Origin: Muriicola sp041358175
GTDB lineage: Bacteria > Bacteroidota > Bacteroidia > Flavobacteriales > Flavobacteriaceae
Reading direction: 5' to 3'
NCBI RefSeq assembly: GCF_041358175.1
Contig: NZ_JBGKBE010000002.1
Coordinates: 124,001-188,000, forward strand
Length of the DNA stretch: 64,000 nucleotides
Positions 50,367-59,563 of this stretch are shown in pieces. Position numbers and translations under genes: made by a program. The notes below the pieces were generated by a model that saw only the letters and a list, made by a program, of their open reading frames with translations, had not been told where the DNA came from and did no database searches. The stretch's first letter is position 1, and each line of letters starts with the position of its first letter.

Positions 50367-51323
50367 TTAATCTAGCAACTGAATGATCTGTTCGGCAAGT
50401 TCGGTTCCAATTCTGTCCTGTGCTTCACCAGTGGCTGCTCCTATATGGGGCGATAGTGAAATCTTCGGATGCATTAGGATCCTGACTTCAGGAACGGGCT
50501 CGGATTCAAACACATCGAGTCCGGCAAAAGACACTTTACCGCTGTCGATGGCCGCAACCAGGGCTACTTCATCAATCACGCCACCTCTCGCTGCATTGAC
50601 CAGACCAACACCATCTTTCATTATTTCAAAATCGGCTTTGCCAATCACGTATTCTTTCTGAGCCGGGACGTGTAAGGTAATGAAATCGCTGGACTTCAGC
50701 AGTTCTTCTTTGGAGCGGCTTTTCAAGTCGAAAGAAACTGATTGTCCATCATAAAAAGGCAGGTTGATCTGAGCCTCTTCGAGAAAAGGATCATGATAGA
50801 TGACCTTCATTCCTATTCCCAGGGCTATTTTGGCGGTAGCCTGACCTATTCTTCCAAACCCAAGAACCCCTAGTGTCTTACCTCGTAATTCCGTGCCTTT
50901 TCCGTAATTCTTTTTCAGGGCTTTAAAGTTCTTGTCTCCTTCAAGAGGCATATTCCTGTTGGCGTCGTATAAAAACCTGACACCCCCAAATAAATGGGCG
51001 AAAACCAGTTCGGCAACGGAGGCCGAAGAAGAAGCCGGGGTGTTGATTACATGAAGGCCCTTTTCTTTGGCATAGTCTACGTCAATGTTGTCCATACCTA
51101 CACCACCACGTCCAATTAGTTTTAGACTGGGACAGGCATCGATCAAGTCCTTTCTAACCTGAGTTGCACTTCTAACCAGCAAGCCTGTTATCTGCTCTTC
51201 ATTAATAAAATTTACCAGTTGTTCCTGGGCTACATTGGTTGTCAATACTTCGTAACCTGCCGCCTCAAGGGCTAGTATCCCACTATTTGATATGCCGTCG
51301 TTGGCTAGTATTTTTTTACTCAT
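50367..51323 (-). CDS. serA: D-3-phosphoglycerate dehydrogenase (short, no ACT domain)
   Basis: SerA oxidises 3-phosphoglycerate to 3-phosphohydroxypyruvate, the first step of serine synthesis. The 318-residue enzyme has the D-2-hydroxyacid dehydrogenase fold: GRGGVGMDNIDV, NAD loop LGVLGFGRIGQATAKIA, arginine in VNAARGGVIDEVAL, and catalytic His in LSPHIGAATGEAQ. It lacks the serine-binding ACT domain, so feedback inhibition by serine of the classical type is unlikely. It follows serC with 36 bases between them. Confidence 0.95.
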   Translation of the reverse strand: MSKKILANDGISNSGILALEAAGYEVLTTNVAQEQLVNFINEEQITGLLVRSATQVRKDLIDACPSLKLIGRGGVGMDNIDVDYAKEKGLHVINTPASSSASVAELVFAHLFGGVRFLYDANRNMPLEGDKNFKALKKNYGKGTELRGKTLGVLGFGRIGQATAKIALGIGMKVIYHDPFLEEAQINLPFYDGQSVSFDLKSRSKEELLKSSDFITLHVPAQKEYVIGKADFEIMKDGVGLVNAARGGVIDEVALVAAIDSGKVSFAGLDVFESEPVPEVRILMHPKISLSPHIGAATGEAQDRIGTELAEQIIQLLD

Positions 51324-51359
51324 ATTCCGGATATTCTCTTTAGTTTTTTAAGGAGCGCC

Positions 51360-52424
51360 TTATGCTTTTCTTTCCAGATCACTCATCACGTCAACCAGGA
51401 CACCAACACTTTCCAGGGAAAGCGCGTTGTACATGGAGGCCCGATAACCACCCACAGAACGATGTCCGTTAAGGCCGTTGATTCCCGCCTCCTTCCACAT
51501 AGCATCGAAAGTATCCTTGAGTTTTTCATCGGTAAGGGTGAAGGTGGCGTTCATATTTGAACGATCCTCTTTTTCAGCGAAACCTTTAAACAAAGGATTC
51601 AGGTCGATCTCTGAATAAATGAGATTTGCTTTTTTCTCGTTGATCTCTTCAATGGCAGTTATCCCACCCAGGTCTTTAAGCCATTGGAGCGTTAACATAC
51701 TGACATATACCGGAAAAACAGCCGGGGTATTAAACATACTATCTTTTTCAATATGTATTTTATAATTGAGCATGGAAGGGATTTTCCGACTCACCTTGCC
51801 CAAGAGATCTTCTTTGACGATGATAAGGGTGGTTCCGGCCGGACCCATATTTTTTTGTGCTCCTGCATAGATCAGATCAAATTTTGAAAAATCGAGCTGC
51901 CTTGAAAAGATATCCGAGCTCATGTCGCAGACAAGCGGTGCCTTTGATTTAGGAAAATCCTTGATCTGAGTGCCAAAGATGGTATTGTTTGATGTGAGAT
52001 GCAGGTAGTCGAGCCCATCAGGAATATTGTATCCTTTTGGGATATAGTTGTAATTCTTGTCCTTTGAGGAGGCAACTTCAACTGCACTGCCGATTATATT
52101 GGCTTCTTTCAGGGCTTTAGCACTCCAGGTTCCGGTATTGAGATATCCCGCTTTGTTTTCCAGCAGATTATAAGCTACCATGGTAAATTGCATACTGGCC
52201 CCGCCTTGCAGGTAAAGTGCCTGATATCCCTTTCCTTCCAGGCCAAGGAGTTCAAGTGCCAGCGTTCTTGCCTTTTCCATAACGGCAACAAATTCCTTAC
52301 TACGGTGAGAAATCTCAATCAGGGAAAGGCCTATTCCATCGAGTTCAAGAACAGCTTCGGCGGCCTTTTGCATTACCTCAGCAGGAAGAATACAAGGTCC
52401 GGCGCTAAAATTGTGTTTTTTCAT
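51360..52424 (-). CDS. serC: Phosphoserine aminotransferase
   Basis: SerC turns 3-phosphohydroxypyruvate and glutamate into O-phosphoserine. The 354-residue PLP enzyme begins KKHNFSAGPCILPAEVMQKA and has the lysine segment LIYAGAQKNMGPAGTTLII and the C-terminal LNGHRSVGGYRASMYNALSL. It precedes serA. O-phosphoserine is also the substrate of some cysteate synthases, which links this operon to the capnine-like genes at 14-17 kb by metabolite only. Confidence 0.97.
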   Translation of the reverse strand: MKKHNFSAGPCILPAEVMQKAAEAVLELDGIGLSLIEISHRSKEFVAVMEKARTLALELLGLEGKGYQALYLQGGASMQFTMVAYNLLENKAGYLNTGTWSAKALKEANIIGSAVEVASSKDKNYNYIPKGYNIPDGLDYLHLTSNNTIFGTQIKDFPKSKAPLVCDMSSDIFSRQLDFSKFDLIYAGAQKNMGPAGTTLIIVKEDLLGKVSRKIPSMLNYKIHIEKDSMFNTPAVFPVYVSMLTLQWLKDLGGITAIEEINEKKANLIYSEIDLNPLFKGFAEKEDRSNMNATFTLTDEKLKDTFDAMWKEAGINGLNGHRSVGGYRASMYNALSLESVGVLVDVMSDLERKA

Positions 52425-52502
52425 AAGATGTGTTGCATTTTTTGCAGCTGTAAAGGTCGAAAAATAAGACGAGATAGGGGGTGTATTTCCCGAATAATTA
52501 CA

Positions 52503-53543
52503 TCAGGTTTTTAACAGGAATTCAACAGTATCCACCCCATCGGCATAGTCGGTCAACGACGGTTTCTGAGTGTGACCATAAGCTACTTCTTCAGCAGTGA
52601 TTCCCTCGGCAACCACGCATTGAATCTTCTCGGCCTGAGCTGTCAGCTTTTCACTCAAAGCACTTTTTGATGAGTAGGTTTCGTAGAACACTGTTCCTAT
52701 AGGAGAAGCATACGCTTCATCTTGTTTCAACAAGAGAAAGTCATTGTCGAGAAATTTAAATTCGCTCATCAGATAAACAGCCTTATTATAATCGTAGTTG
52801 TTGTGATACTTGTGGTGGTCCTTCAGATATAAATAAGAATCAATCGCTTCAAAAAAGGCTTTAAAATCATACTCTTCAGGTACAAATAATTTGCTTACAC
52901 TCCTGCATCCCAGGCCAAAATACCTGAAGATGTCCTCTCCCAGGGCCTGGAGTTGTTCCTTTGTCTCATCCCCCTGCAATACGGCAACACTATTTCGATT
53001 TTTTCGAATTATATGGGGTTTGTGCCCGAAATAGTATTCAAAATAGCGGGATGTATTGTCACTGCCAGTGGCGATAACGGCGTCATATTCTTTCAGGATC
53101 CCTTCTGAAAATTCCACTTTTCCTTCTAGTTGCGGTTCATATTCGATCAATTTCCGCATAAAGAAGGGAAGGAGTACTTTATCGTTTGATGACATTTTTA
53201 CCACAGCGCTGTGTCCGCTAACGAGAACCGAGAGAAGATCGTGGAAGCCAACCAAGGGAATGTTCCCTGCCATGATTATCGCAATCTTCCTTCCGCCATT
53301 CTCCGGTATGGAGTAGGAAGACGTCCAGGCCTGGAGATTATCCGGGCTTAGCAGTTCACCCCACGCCGACAAGGCATAGAGGAGGTTATCGTCGGTAAAC
53401 CAGGCATTTTTCAGCCTTGCCTGTAGGAGTACAGCCTTAAGTTCCTCATATTCCCTCCCGAGGTTCTTTTTCCCAGGCTTATAACTCCTGAGAAAATCCC
53501 CAAGTTTAACAAATGCTTTTAATCTTTCTTCCAGGGTCGCCAT
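52503..53543 (-). CDS. LuxC-family acyl-CoA reductase
   Basis: The 346-residue protein has the aldehyde dehydrogenase-like LuxC fold: IAIIMAGNIPLVGFHDLLSV, VVKMSSNDKVLLPFFMRKL, AVIATGSDNTSRYFEYYFG and the thiol region GLGCRSVSKLFVPEEYD with catalytic-type Cys. It reduces fatty acyl thioesters to aldehydes with NADPH. The ATG at 53543 is better supported than the TTG at 53567. A TACTTTTG box (minus strand) lies at 53582-53589. A conserved series with serC and serA suggests use in lipid or alcohol production, which is inferred. Confidence 0.9.
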   Translation of the reverse strand: MATLEERLKAFVKLGDFLRSYKPGKKNLGREYEELKAVLLQARLKNAWFTDDNLLYALSAWGELLSPDNLQAWTSSYSIPENGGRKIAIIMAGNIPLVGFHDLLSVLVSGHSAVVKMSSNDKVLLPFFMRKLIEYEPQLEGKVEFSEGILKEYDAVIATGSDNTSRYFEYYFGHKPHIIRKNRNSVAVLQGDETKEQLQALGEDIFRYFGLGCRSVSKLFVPEEYDFKAFFEAIDSYLYLKDHHKYHNNYDYNKAVYLMSEFKFLDNDFLLLKQDEAYASPIGTVFYETYSSKSALSEKLTAQAEKIQCVVAEGITAEEVAYGHTQKPSLTDYADGVDTVEFLLKT

Positions 53544-53547
53544 ATAT

Positions 53548-53578
53548 TTGTACAAAACAGGTTTCAAGTGTACCTTTG
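53548..53578 (+). promoter_or_regulatory. Flavobacterial promoter for the ferredoxin gene
   Basis: TTG (53548-53550), 20 bases, TACCTTTG (53571-53578) match TTG-N17-23-TAnnTTTG. Start of transcription near 53585 gives an 80-base leader to the ferredoxin ATG at 53667. It overlaps the minus-strand reductase promoter. Confidence 0.55.
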
Positions 53579-53581
53579 CCG

Positions 53582-53589
53582 CAAAAGTA
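53582..53589 (-). promoter_or_regulatory. Candidate -7 promoter box for the acyl-CoA reductase operon
   Basis: Minus-strand TACTTTTG matches TAnnTTTG and ends 38 bases before the ATG at 53543. Confidence 0.45.
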
Positions 53590-53666
53590 TAAAACTGCAG
53601 GAGAAGTATTGATGAAGTCTGTTTTATCTTATAATTTCGAGTGCTTGCTAAAAGAAAAAGAGAATT

Positions 53667-54020
53667 ATGGCCATTATTATAACCGATGAGTGTATCAATT
53701 GTGGTGCCTGTGAACCCGAATGCCCCAATACTGCTATTTATGAAGGGGCAGAAGAATGGCGATATAGTGACGGTACCTCTCTAAAAGGTGATGTGATTTT
53801 ACCAGACGGGAAGAAGGTAAATGCTGACGAAGTTCAGGAACCCATTAGTGATGAGATATACTATATTTCACCTGATAAGTGTACCGAATGTATGGGGTTT
53901 CACGAAGAACCTCAATGTGCAGCTGTCTGTCCTGTTGATTGTTGTGTACCTGATGAAGACCATGTGGAGAGTGAAGAAACGCTGCTTTCCAAGCAAAGTT
54001 TTATGCACCCAGAAGGATAA
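53667..54020 (+). CDS. Dicluster 4Fe-4S ferredoxin
   Basis: The 117-residue electron carrier has two cluster-binding segments: CINCGACEPECP near the N-terminus and CTECMGFHEEPQCAAVCPVD in the C-terminal half, both of the CxxCxnC...CP type. A 50-residue insert between them (YEGAEEWRYSDGTSLKGDV) is typical of the YfhL/long-insert ferredoxins. It is divergent from the acyl-CoA reductase operon and could supply electrons there, but this is not shown. Confidence 0.95.
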   Translation: MAIIITDECINCGACEPECPNTAIYEGAEEWRYSDGTSLKGDVILPDGKKVNADEVQEPISDEIYYISPDKCTECMGFHEEPQCAAVCPVDCCVPDEDHVESEETLLSKQSFMHPEG

Positions 54021-54025
54021 GCCAG

Positions 54026-55495
54026 CTAATTATTCACTTTAAAGTTTTTCATCTCTTCCAGAGGTTCAATGATCTGATTATCCTCCCAAATAGATGCTTT
54101 ATACTGCTTTAAAAGGGTAAATGGAATTTCCTCAGCCTCACTGAGGCCTTCGAATTCTTGTGGCTCCAGAGGGTTGCCCGTAAGTATGAGTAGTTCTTTT
54201 TTCTCCCTGCCTTCTCCCTCAAAAACAAAATCGAAAATAACTTTCTCACGATCCTTGCTGTTCTCAATAAACTTGAGGGGTCTGCTGAGATACACGTAAT
54301 TACCATGATCCCTTTTGATGTAATAGGGCTGATATTTTCCCGTCTTTTGCTGTTTGTATAGGATGATACCTTCATTCTTGTTCTCCACGTATTTGACCCC
54401 CAGCAGGAGCTTCATATTGAATTTCTTCCCTTCTTTCCCTTCACTGAAGGAATAATCAGCTTTGAGAACAGCAAAATCATAGGAAGAGATATATAATTTA
54501 CCACTAAACTTTGATTTCGACTTTCGTGGCCGATACGAAACGACGTAAATGGGGTTGCCCTGGAAGTAGGAGGCTCCTTCCAGGGTAAAACGATAGGAAT
54601 CAGTATTGAGAATTTTGTCCAAAAAAGAAAGTTCAAACCACTGGGCTGTACGAAGAGTTCTCACTACCGACGACTTCACCTCCCTGTTGGTAAATGTTGT
54701 TTTTTTCTCATTGCGAAAGTCGTCCTGATCAAAGGCCAGAGAATCTTCAATCTTAAATAAACCCGTTTTTAATTTATAGGTCAGTGTAGTATCCAAATAC
54801 TGTAGAATGATATTCTGAGCCTTTTTCTGGACATCATCAAGGGAGAAGTCTTTTCTGCTGTCGATTAGCTTTGTGGCTTTGTCGATCACAATTTTACTCG
54901 AATCCTTATCCTTTAAAAAAATAGCTCCGCTGTAGTCCTGAAACTCAATTAACCGGCTATCCTTTATAGCCCTTGCAAGGGAATCGAGCTGTTCACTCGC
55001 CAGGGCTACCTGTTCCCTGGGAATCGCTGTGGCTTTTTTGATGTCAACATTCAGCCGGTCAAAATTCATGTAAGTTGTGCCCCGAAAGAACATCTGATAT
55101 TTTTGTAGCTCATTCACATAGTTTTCAGGGTAAGCTTTTCTGACCTCCCTAATAATTTCCTCTGCTGTAGGCATGCGGTTCCTCAAAAGCACTTCACTTA
55201 GTTCAATGGTTGAAGGCTCCAGGTAGATGATCTGATCCTGAATAAAGGAGTTTACCGCTAAACGCCTTTGTTTATAGCCCATTGAAGAGATTAGCAAGCT
55301 GTCTGTTTCCGTATTAATGGGCCTTATGGCAAATCCACCTTCTTCATTGGCAATTGTGCCATGGTCTGGCCCAAGTTGGATGGTAGCAAAGGGAACAGCT
55401 TCTTTAGTGTTGCTATCCATAATTATTCCCCTCAAACTCTGTGCGTTGGCAATAAAGCCCAGGCAAAGTATCACTGAGTTAAAAAGTATACGCAT
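54026..55495 (-). CDS. CarboxypepD-regulatory-like domain protein with OMP-type C-terminus
   Basis: The 489-residue protein has a signal peptide (MRILFNSVILCLGFIANAQ) and an N-terminal carboxypeptidase-regulatory-like domain (LRGIIMDSNTKEAVPFATIQ, ISSMGYKQRRL). The rest is beta rich (GTTYMNFDRLNVDIKKATAI, VVSYRPRKSKSKFSGKLYIS), typical of flavobacterial envelope proteins of the DUF5686-like kind but without a clear plug. The ATG at 55495 is preferred over the TTG at 55504. Its 3' end is five bases from the ferredoxin stop. Confidence 0.78.
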   Translation of the reverse strand: MRILFNSVILCLGFIANAQSLRGIIMDSNTKEAVPFATIQLGPDHGTIANEEGGFAIRPINTETDSLLISSMGYKQRRLAVNSFIQDQIIYLEPSTIELSEVLLRNRMPTAEEIIREVRKAYPENYVNELQKYQMFFRGTTYMNFDRLNVDIKKATAIPREQVALASEQLDSLARAIKDSRLIEFQDYSGAIFLKDKDSSKIVIDKATKLIDSRKDFSLDDVQKKAQNIILQYLDTTLTYKLKTGLFKIEDSLAFDQDDFRNEKKTTFTNREVKSSVVRTLRTAQWFELSFLDKILNTDSYRFTLEGASYFQGNPIYVVSYRPRKSKSKFSGKLYISSYDFAVLKADYSFSEGKEGKKFNMKLLLGVKYVENKNEGIILYKQQKTGKYQPYYIKRDHGNYVYLSRPLKFIENSKDREKVIFDFVFEGEGREKKELLILTGNPLEPQEFEGLSEAEEIPFTLLKQYKASIWEDNQIIEPLEEMKNFKVNN

Positions 55496-55571
55496 TCGTG
55501 TCAAGTAGATGTAATTTGTGAGTTAAGACGAATTATTTATAAAATTGTTACTCAGTTCAGCCAAAGATTGA

Positions 55572-56360
55572 TCAATCAGGGGTTGCCATTTTAGAAAGAA
55601 TCTCTCGAAATATCTTCGCACAGACCATTGCCGTCATTTTATTCAGGTCCCGGTCAGGATTGTATTCTACTATATCAGCTCCGATAATTGGACCCTGAAT
55701 CGACTGGATGATATGAAGCAGCTCTCTGGTCGTAAATCCTCCGGGCTCCTGGTGTGATACTCCCGGGGCGAATGCCGGATCCAAACTATCGATATCTACG
55801 GAAAGGTAAAGAGGCTTTGTAAAGGAAGGAATGGATTCCGGTTTAAAATCCTTCATTTCAATAATTTCTACTCCGAATTTATCCGCCTGTTCCCGCTGAT
55901 GTGTATTTAAGGTCCGAACACCGATCTGAACCAGCCTGCTGGCAAGATTGTCTTCCATTACACGTGCAAAAGGGCAGGCATGAGAATAAGGATCCCCATC
56001 GAAACTGTCATAAAGATCGCCATGGGCATCGATGTGAAGAATCTCTATTGGCCCTGATCGCTGATGCACGGCCTTGATTACTGGATAGCTAATTGAATGA
56101 TCTCCCCCTAAACTTATAATCTTATTTTTCCCATTTAAGTTAGAAGCTGTAATATCTTCTATATCAAAGTATTGATTTATTTTAAAATCGCCTTTGTCTT
56201 CAAAAATTCCCGGGTGCACATCCAGTCCGTTTTCTGAAAAATAATTGGCAGATGAACTGTGATAGGCGGCTCTGATCTCAGGCGGGGCTTTGGCAGCTCC
56301 TCTCAGGAAGGAAGATTTTTCATCGAATAAAAACCCCTGAAGGGTGATTGTGCTGGGCAT
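55572..56360 (-). CDS. Arginase/agmatinase-family ureohydrolase
   Basis: The 262-residue binuclear manganese hydrolase has the three metal motifs: SLGGDHSISYP, HIDAHGDLYD and LSVDIDSLDPAFAPG. Ends are family-typical. Agmatinase, formiminoglutamase or arginase activity cannot be distinguished from sequence alone. The gene is divergent from ychF and the two start regions share an AT-rich promoter segment. Confidence 0.92.
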   Translation of the reverse strand: MPSTITLQGFLFDEKSSFLRGAAKAPPEIRAAYHSSSANYFSENGLDVHPGIFEDKGDFKINQYFDIEDITASNLNGKNKIISLGGDHSISYPVIKAVHQRSGPIEILHIDAHGDLYDSFDGDPYSHACPFARVMEDNLASRLVQIGVRTLNTHQREQADKFGVEIIEMKDFKPESIPSFTKPLYLSVDIDSLDPAFAPGVSHQEPGGFTTRELLHIIQSIQGPIIGADIVEYNPDRDLNKMTAMVCAKIFREILSKMATPD

Positions 56361-56405
56361 CTTTAGATCCTTGAAGTTTTGTGTTCTAAATATACTAGTA
56401 AAAAG

Positions 56406-56413
56406 TATATTTG
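56406..56413 (+). promoter_or_regulatory. Candidate -7 promoter box for ychF
   Basis: TATATTTG matches TAnnTTTG, 25 bases before the ATG at 56439. A TTG at 56379-56381 is 24 bases upstream, at the edge of normal spacing. Confidence 0.5.
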
Positions 56414-56438
56414 CAGCCCGTAAAACAGATACAACAGA

Positions 56439-57533
56439 ATGAAAGCAGGTATAGTAGGACTTCCGAACGTAGGAAAATCGACCTTATTCAATTGTTTGTC
56501 CAATGCAAAAGCTCAGAGCGCCAATTTTCCGTTTTGTACGATAGAGCCCAATATTGGAGTGGTTAACGTCCCTGATCAGCGTCTGGAAAAACTCGAGTCA
56601 CTCGTTAATCCGGAAAGGGTAATTCCCGCTACCGTGGATATTGTTGATATTGCCGGACTTGTAAAAGGAGCGAGTAAGGGTGAAGGATTGGGGAATCAAT
56701 TCCTCGGTAATATCCGTGAAACAGACGCCATTCTTCACGTTTTGCGATGCTTTGATGATGATAATGTGGTGCATGTTGATGGTTCGGTTGATCCCATTCG
56801 CGATAAAGAAACCATTGATATGGAACTACAGCTGAAGGATCTCGAAAGCATCGAAAAGAAACTGGATAAGGTAAAGCGCGCTGCAAAGACCGGAAACAAG
56901 GATGCCCTGAAAGAAGAGGCTGTTCTGTTAAAAGTCAAGGAAAATCTGGAAGCGGGTATTTCAGTCAGGGCCATTCAATTCAGTGCTGAAGATCGAAAGG
57001 AATTTATAAGTCCTCTCCAGCTCATTACAGACAAACAGGTGCTCTATGTATGCAATGTGGATGAGTCGTCTGCAGTTTCAGGGAATAAATATGTAGATGA
57101 GGTGAAAAAAGCTACGGCCGACGAGAATGCTGAGATTATTGTGCTTGCTGTGGGAACAGAGGCTGATATTTCAGAGTTGGAGACCTATGAAGAGCGTCAA
57201 CTCTTCCTGGAAGATCTGGGTCTCGATGAGCCGGGATCTTCAAAACTTATAAGAGCCGCCTATAATCTCCTTAACCTGCACACTTATTTCACGGCAGGGG
57301 AAAAGGAAGTCAGGGCCTGGACAATTCCCGTTGGGGCCACGGCCCCTCAGGCTGCCGGGGTAATTCATACCGATTTCGAGAAAGGATTTATCAGGGCTGA
57401 GGTCATTTCCTATGACGATTATATTACCTTTGGAAGTGAAATAAAAGTGAAAGAAGCCGGAAAGATGCGTGTAGAAGGGAAGGAATACATAGTTAAGGAC
57501 GGAGATGTGATGCATTTCCGATTTAATGTATAG
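56439..57533 (+). CDS. ychF: YchF/Obg-family redox-regulated ATPase
   Basis: The 364-residue P-loop protein has G1 VGLPNVGKSTLFNCLSN, G3 DIVDIAGLVKGASKGEGLG and the NVDE motif (VCNVDE) in place of NKxD, which makes YchF prefer ATP over GTP. The C-terminal TGS-like domain has TAGEKEVRAWTIPVGATAP and ends KDGDVMHFRFNV. YchF binds ribosomes and proteins in the oxidative-stress response. Length is normal. Confidence 0.97.
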   Translation: MKAGIVGLPNVGKSTLFNCLSNAKAQSANFPFCTIEPNIGVVNVPDQRLEKLESLVNPERVIPATVDIVDIAGLVKGASKGEGLGNQFLGNIRETDAILHVLRCFDDDNVVHVDGSVDPIRDKETIDMELQLKDLESIEKKLDKVKRAAKTGNKDALKEEAVLLKVKENLEAGISVRAIQFSAEDRKEFISPLQLITDKQVLYVCNVDESSAVSGNKYVDEVKKATADENAEIIVLAVGTEADISELETYEERQLFLEDLGLDEPGSSKLIRAAYNLLNLHTYFTAGEKEVRAWTIPVGATAPQAAGVIHTDFEKGFIRAEVISYDDYITFGSEIKVKEAGKMRVEGKEYIVKDGDVMHFRFNV

Positions 57534-57629
57534 CGCCTCCCTGGCAACATAAAAGTACCGAATGCAGCCAAGGGCGGGCTATTAACAAAAAGCCTTCTGC
57601 ATTGTTAATTACTTTCTTTTTGGTGCATT

Positions 57630-57658
57630 TTGATTTCTGCTCTGAAATTTTATATTAG
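57630..57658 (+). promoter_or_regulatory. Candidate promoter of parE
   Basis: TTG (57630-57632), 18 bases, TATATTAG (57651-57658) gives consensus spacing with one mismatch in the -7 box; the ATG is 20 bases further. Confidence 0.45.
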
Positions 57659-57678
57659 CAGGCATATACCCCAAATTG

Positions 57679-59532
57679 ATGGCACAGACCCAATATACTG
57701 AAGAGAACATCAGGTCTCTGGACTGGAAGGAGCACATCCGCCTGCGTCCCGGGATGTATATCGGGAAATTAGGTGACGGATCTTCTGCGGATGACGGTAT
57801 CTACATTCTCCTTAAAGAAGTCATAGACAACTGTATTGACGAATTTGTCATGGGGGCCGGAAAGACCATTGAGATTTCCATTCCTGGAGACAAAGTGATT
57901 GTCCGCGATTTCGGAAGGGGTATCCCTCTTGGGAAAGTGGTAGACGTTGTCTCCAAAATGAATACCGGAGGAAAGTATGACACCCGTGCCTTTAAGAAAT
58001 CTGTCGGACTCAACGGGGTGGGGACCAAGGCAGTGAATGCACTCTCCTCTTTTTTCCGTGTAGAATCGACCAGAGATGGGAAATCGAAATCTGCCGACTT
58101 TGAATATGGGAATCTTGTCACAGAAGACTTTCTCGAAGAAACTTCGCGAAGGAGGGGAACCAAAGTAGTCTTTACACCCGACGAGAGTATTTTCAAAAAA
58201 TATAAATACCGGAATGAGTATGTGGAACGCATGCTCAAAAATTACGTTTACCTCAATCCGGGCCTTACCATTGTCTTTAACGGGGAAAAATTCTTCTCGG
58301 AAAACGGACTGAAAGACCTGCTGGAGGACAACAATAGTGCGGAAGATCTTCTGTATCCCATCATTCACCTCAAAGGCGAGGATATCGAGGTAGCTATTAC
58401 CCATAGCAAGACACAGTACAGTGAAGAATACCATTCTTTTGTCAACGGACAGCACACCACTCAGGGAGGAACACACCAAAACGCTTTTCGGGAAGCCCTT
58501 GTAAAAACGATTCGTGACTTTTACGGAAAGAATTATGACGCATCTGATATAAGAAAGAGTATCATTTCTGCCATATCGATAAAAGTAATGGAGCCGGTAT
58601 TTGAGAGTCAGACTAAAACCAAACTCGGGTCTACAGATATGGGAGGTGAACTTCCTACCGTGCGTACCTATATCAATGACTTTATTGGCAAGCAATTAGA
58701 CAATTACCTCCACAAAAACCCCGAGACGGCAGAAAAGATCCAGCGTAAGATCATGATGGCCGAAAAGGAACGAAAAGAGCTATCTGGGATCCGAAAACTT
58801 GCCAGGGAGAGGGCCAAAAAGGCCAGTCTCCACAATAAGAAACTGCGCGACTGCCGTATACATCTGGGGGACATGAAAAGTGAAAGGCGCCTTGAGAGCA
58901 CCTTGTTTATTACGGAGGGGGATTCGGCATCAGGATCTATCACTAAATCCAGGGATGTAAACACACAGGCCGTTTTCAGTCTGAGGGGGAAGCCCCTGAA
59001 TTCCTATGGGATGTCTAAGAAGATAGTGTATGAAAATGAGGAATTCAATCTGCTTCAAGCGGCACTCAACATCGAAGAATCCATGGAGGATCTTCGGTAT
59101 AACAATATTGTGATAGCAACGGATGCTGATGTAGACGGCATGCACATCAGACTGTTACTGATTACCTTTTTTCTGCAATTCTTCCCGGAACTTATCAAGG
59201 AAAACCATCTCTATATATTACAAACTCCCTTGTTTAGGGTGCGAAACAAAAAGGAGACCATTTACTGTTATAGCCAGGAGGAGAAAAGGGAAGCTATTGA
59301 AAAGCTGAGTGGTAAGCCTGAAATAACTCGTTTCAAAGGACTGGGGGAGATATCACCGGATGAATTCAAACATTTTATCGGAGATGATATTCGCCTGGAA
59401 CCGGTCATGCTAGACAAGGCCCTTTCCATAGAGGAGTTATTGCAGTTTTATATGGGAAAAAACACTCCCAATCGACAGAAATTCATCATAAATAATCTTA
59501 AAGTAGAAGTTGATCTGGTAGATCAGGATTAA
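57679..59532 (+). CDS. parE: DNA topoisomerase IV subunit B
   Basis: ParE is the ATPase subunit of topoisomerase IV. The 617-residue protein has the GHKL ATPase domain (RLRPGMYIGKLGDGSS, VIDNCIDEF, RDFGRGIPLGKV), QTKTKLGST and the TOPRIM block TEGDSASGSITKSRD with downstream ATDADVDGMHIR and the C-terminal LGEISPDEFKHF. Start ATG 57679 is preceded by an in-frame TTG. parC follows after 31 bases. Confidence 0.96.
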   Translation: MAQTQYTEENIRSLDWKEHIRLRPGMYIGKLGDGSSADDGIYILLKEVIDNCIDEFVMGAGKTIEISIPGDKVIVRDFGRGIPLGKVVDVVSKMNTGGKYDTRAFKKSVGLNGVGTKAVNALSSFFRVESTRDGKSKSADFEYGNLVTEDFLEETSRRRGTKVVFTPDESIFKKYKYRNEYVERMLKNYVYLNPGLTIVFNGEKFFSENGLKDLLEDNNSAEDLLYPIIHLKGEDIEVAITHSKTQYSEEYHSFVNGQHTTQGGTHQNAFREALVKTIRDFYGKNYDASDIRKSIISAISIKVMEPVFESQTKTKLGSTDMGGELPTVRTYINDFIGKQLDNYLHKNPETAEKIQRKIMMAEKERKELSGIRKLARERAKKASLHNKKLRDCRIHLGDMKSERRLESTLFITEGDSASGSITKSRDVNTQAVFSLRGKPLNSYGMSKKIVYENEEFNLLQAALNIEESMEDLRYNNIVIATDADVDGMHIRLLLITFFLQFFPELIKENHLYILQTPLFRVRNKKETIYCYSQEEKREAIEKLSGKPEITRFKGLGEISPDEFKHFIGDDIRLEPVMLDKALSIEELLQFYMGKNTPNRQKFIINNLKVEVDLVDQD

Positions 59533-59563
59533 TTAATTATCAAGTAAATAGGAGTCTTTCTAT

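Noticed and set aside
57769..58695. Minus-strand 308-codon open frame
   Set aside because: It lies wholly antisense to parE, whose motifs are clear; its translation shows no domain pattern.
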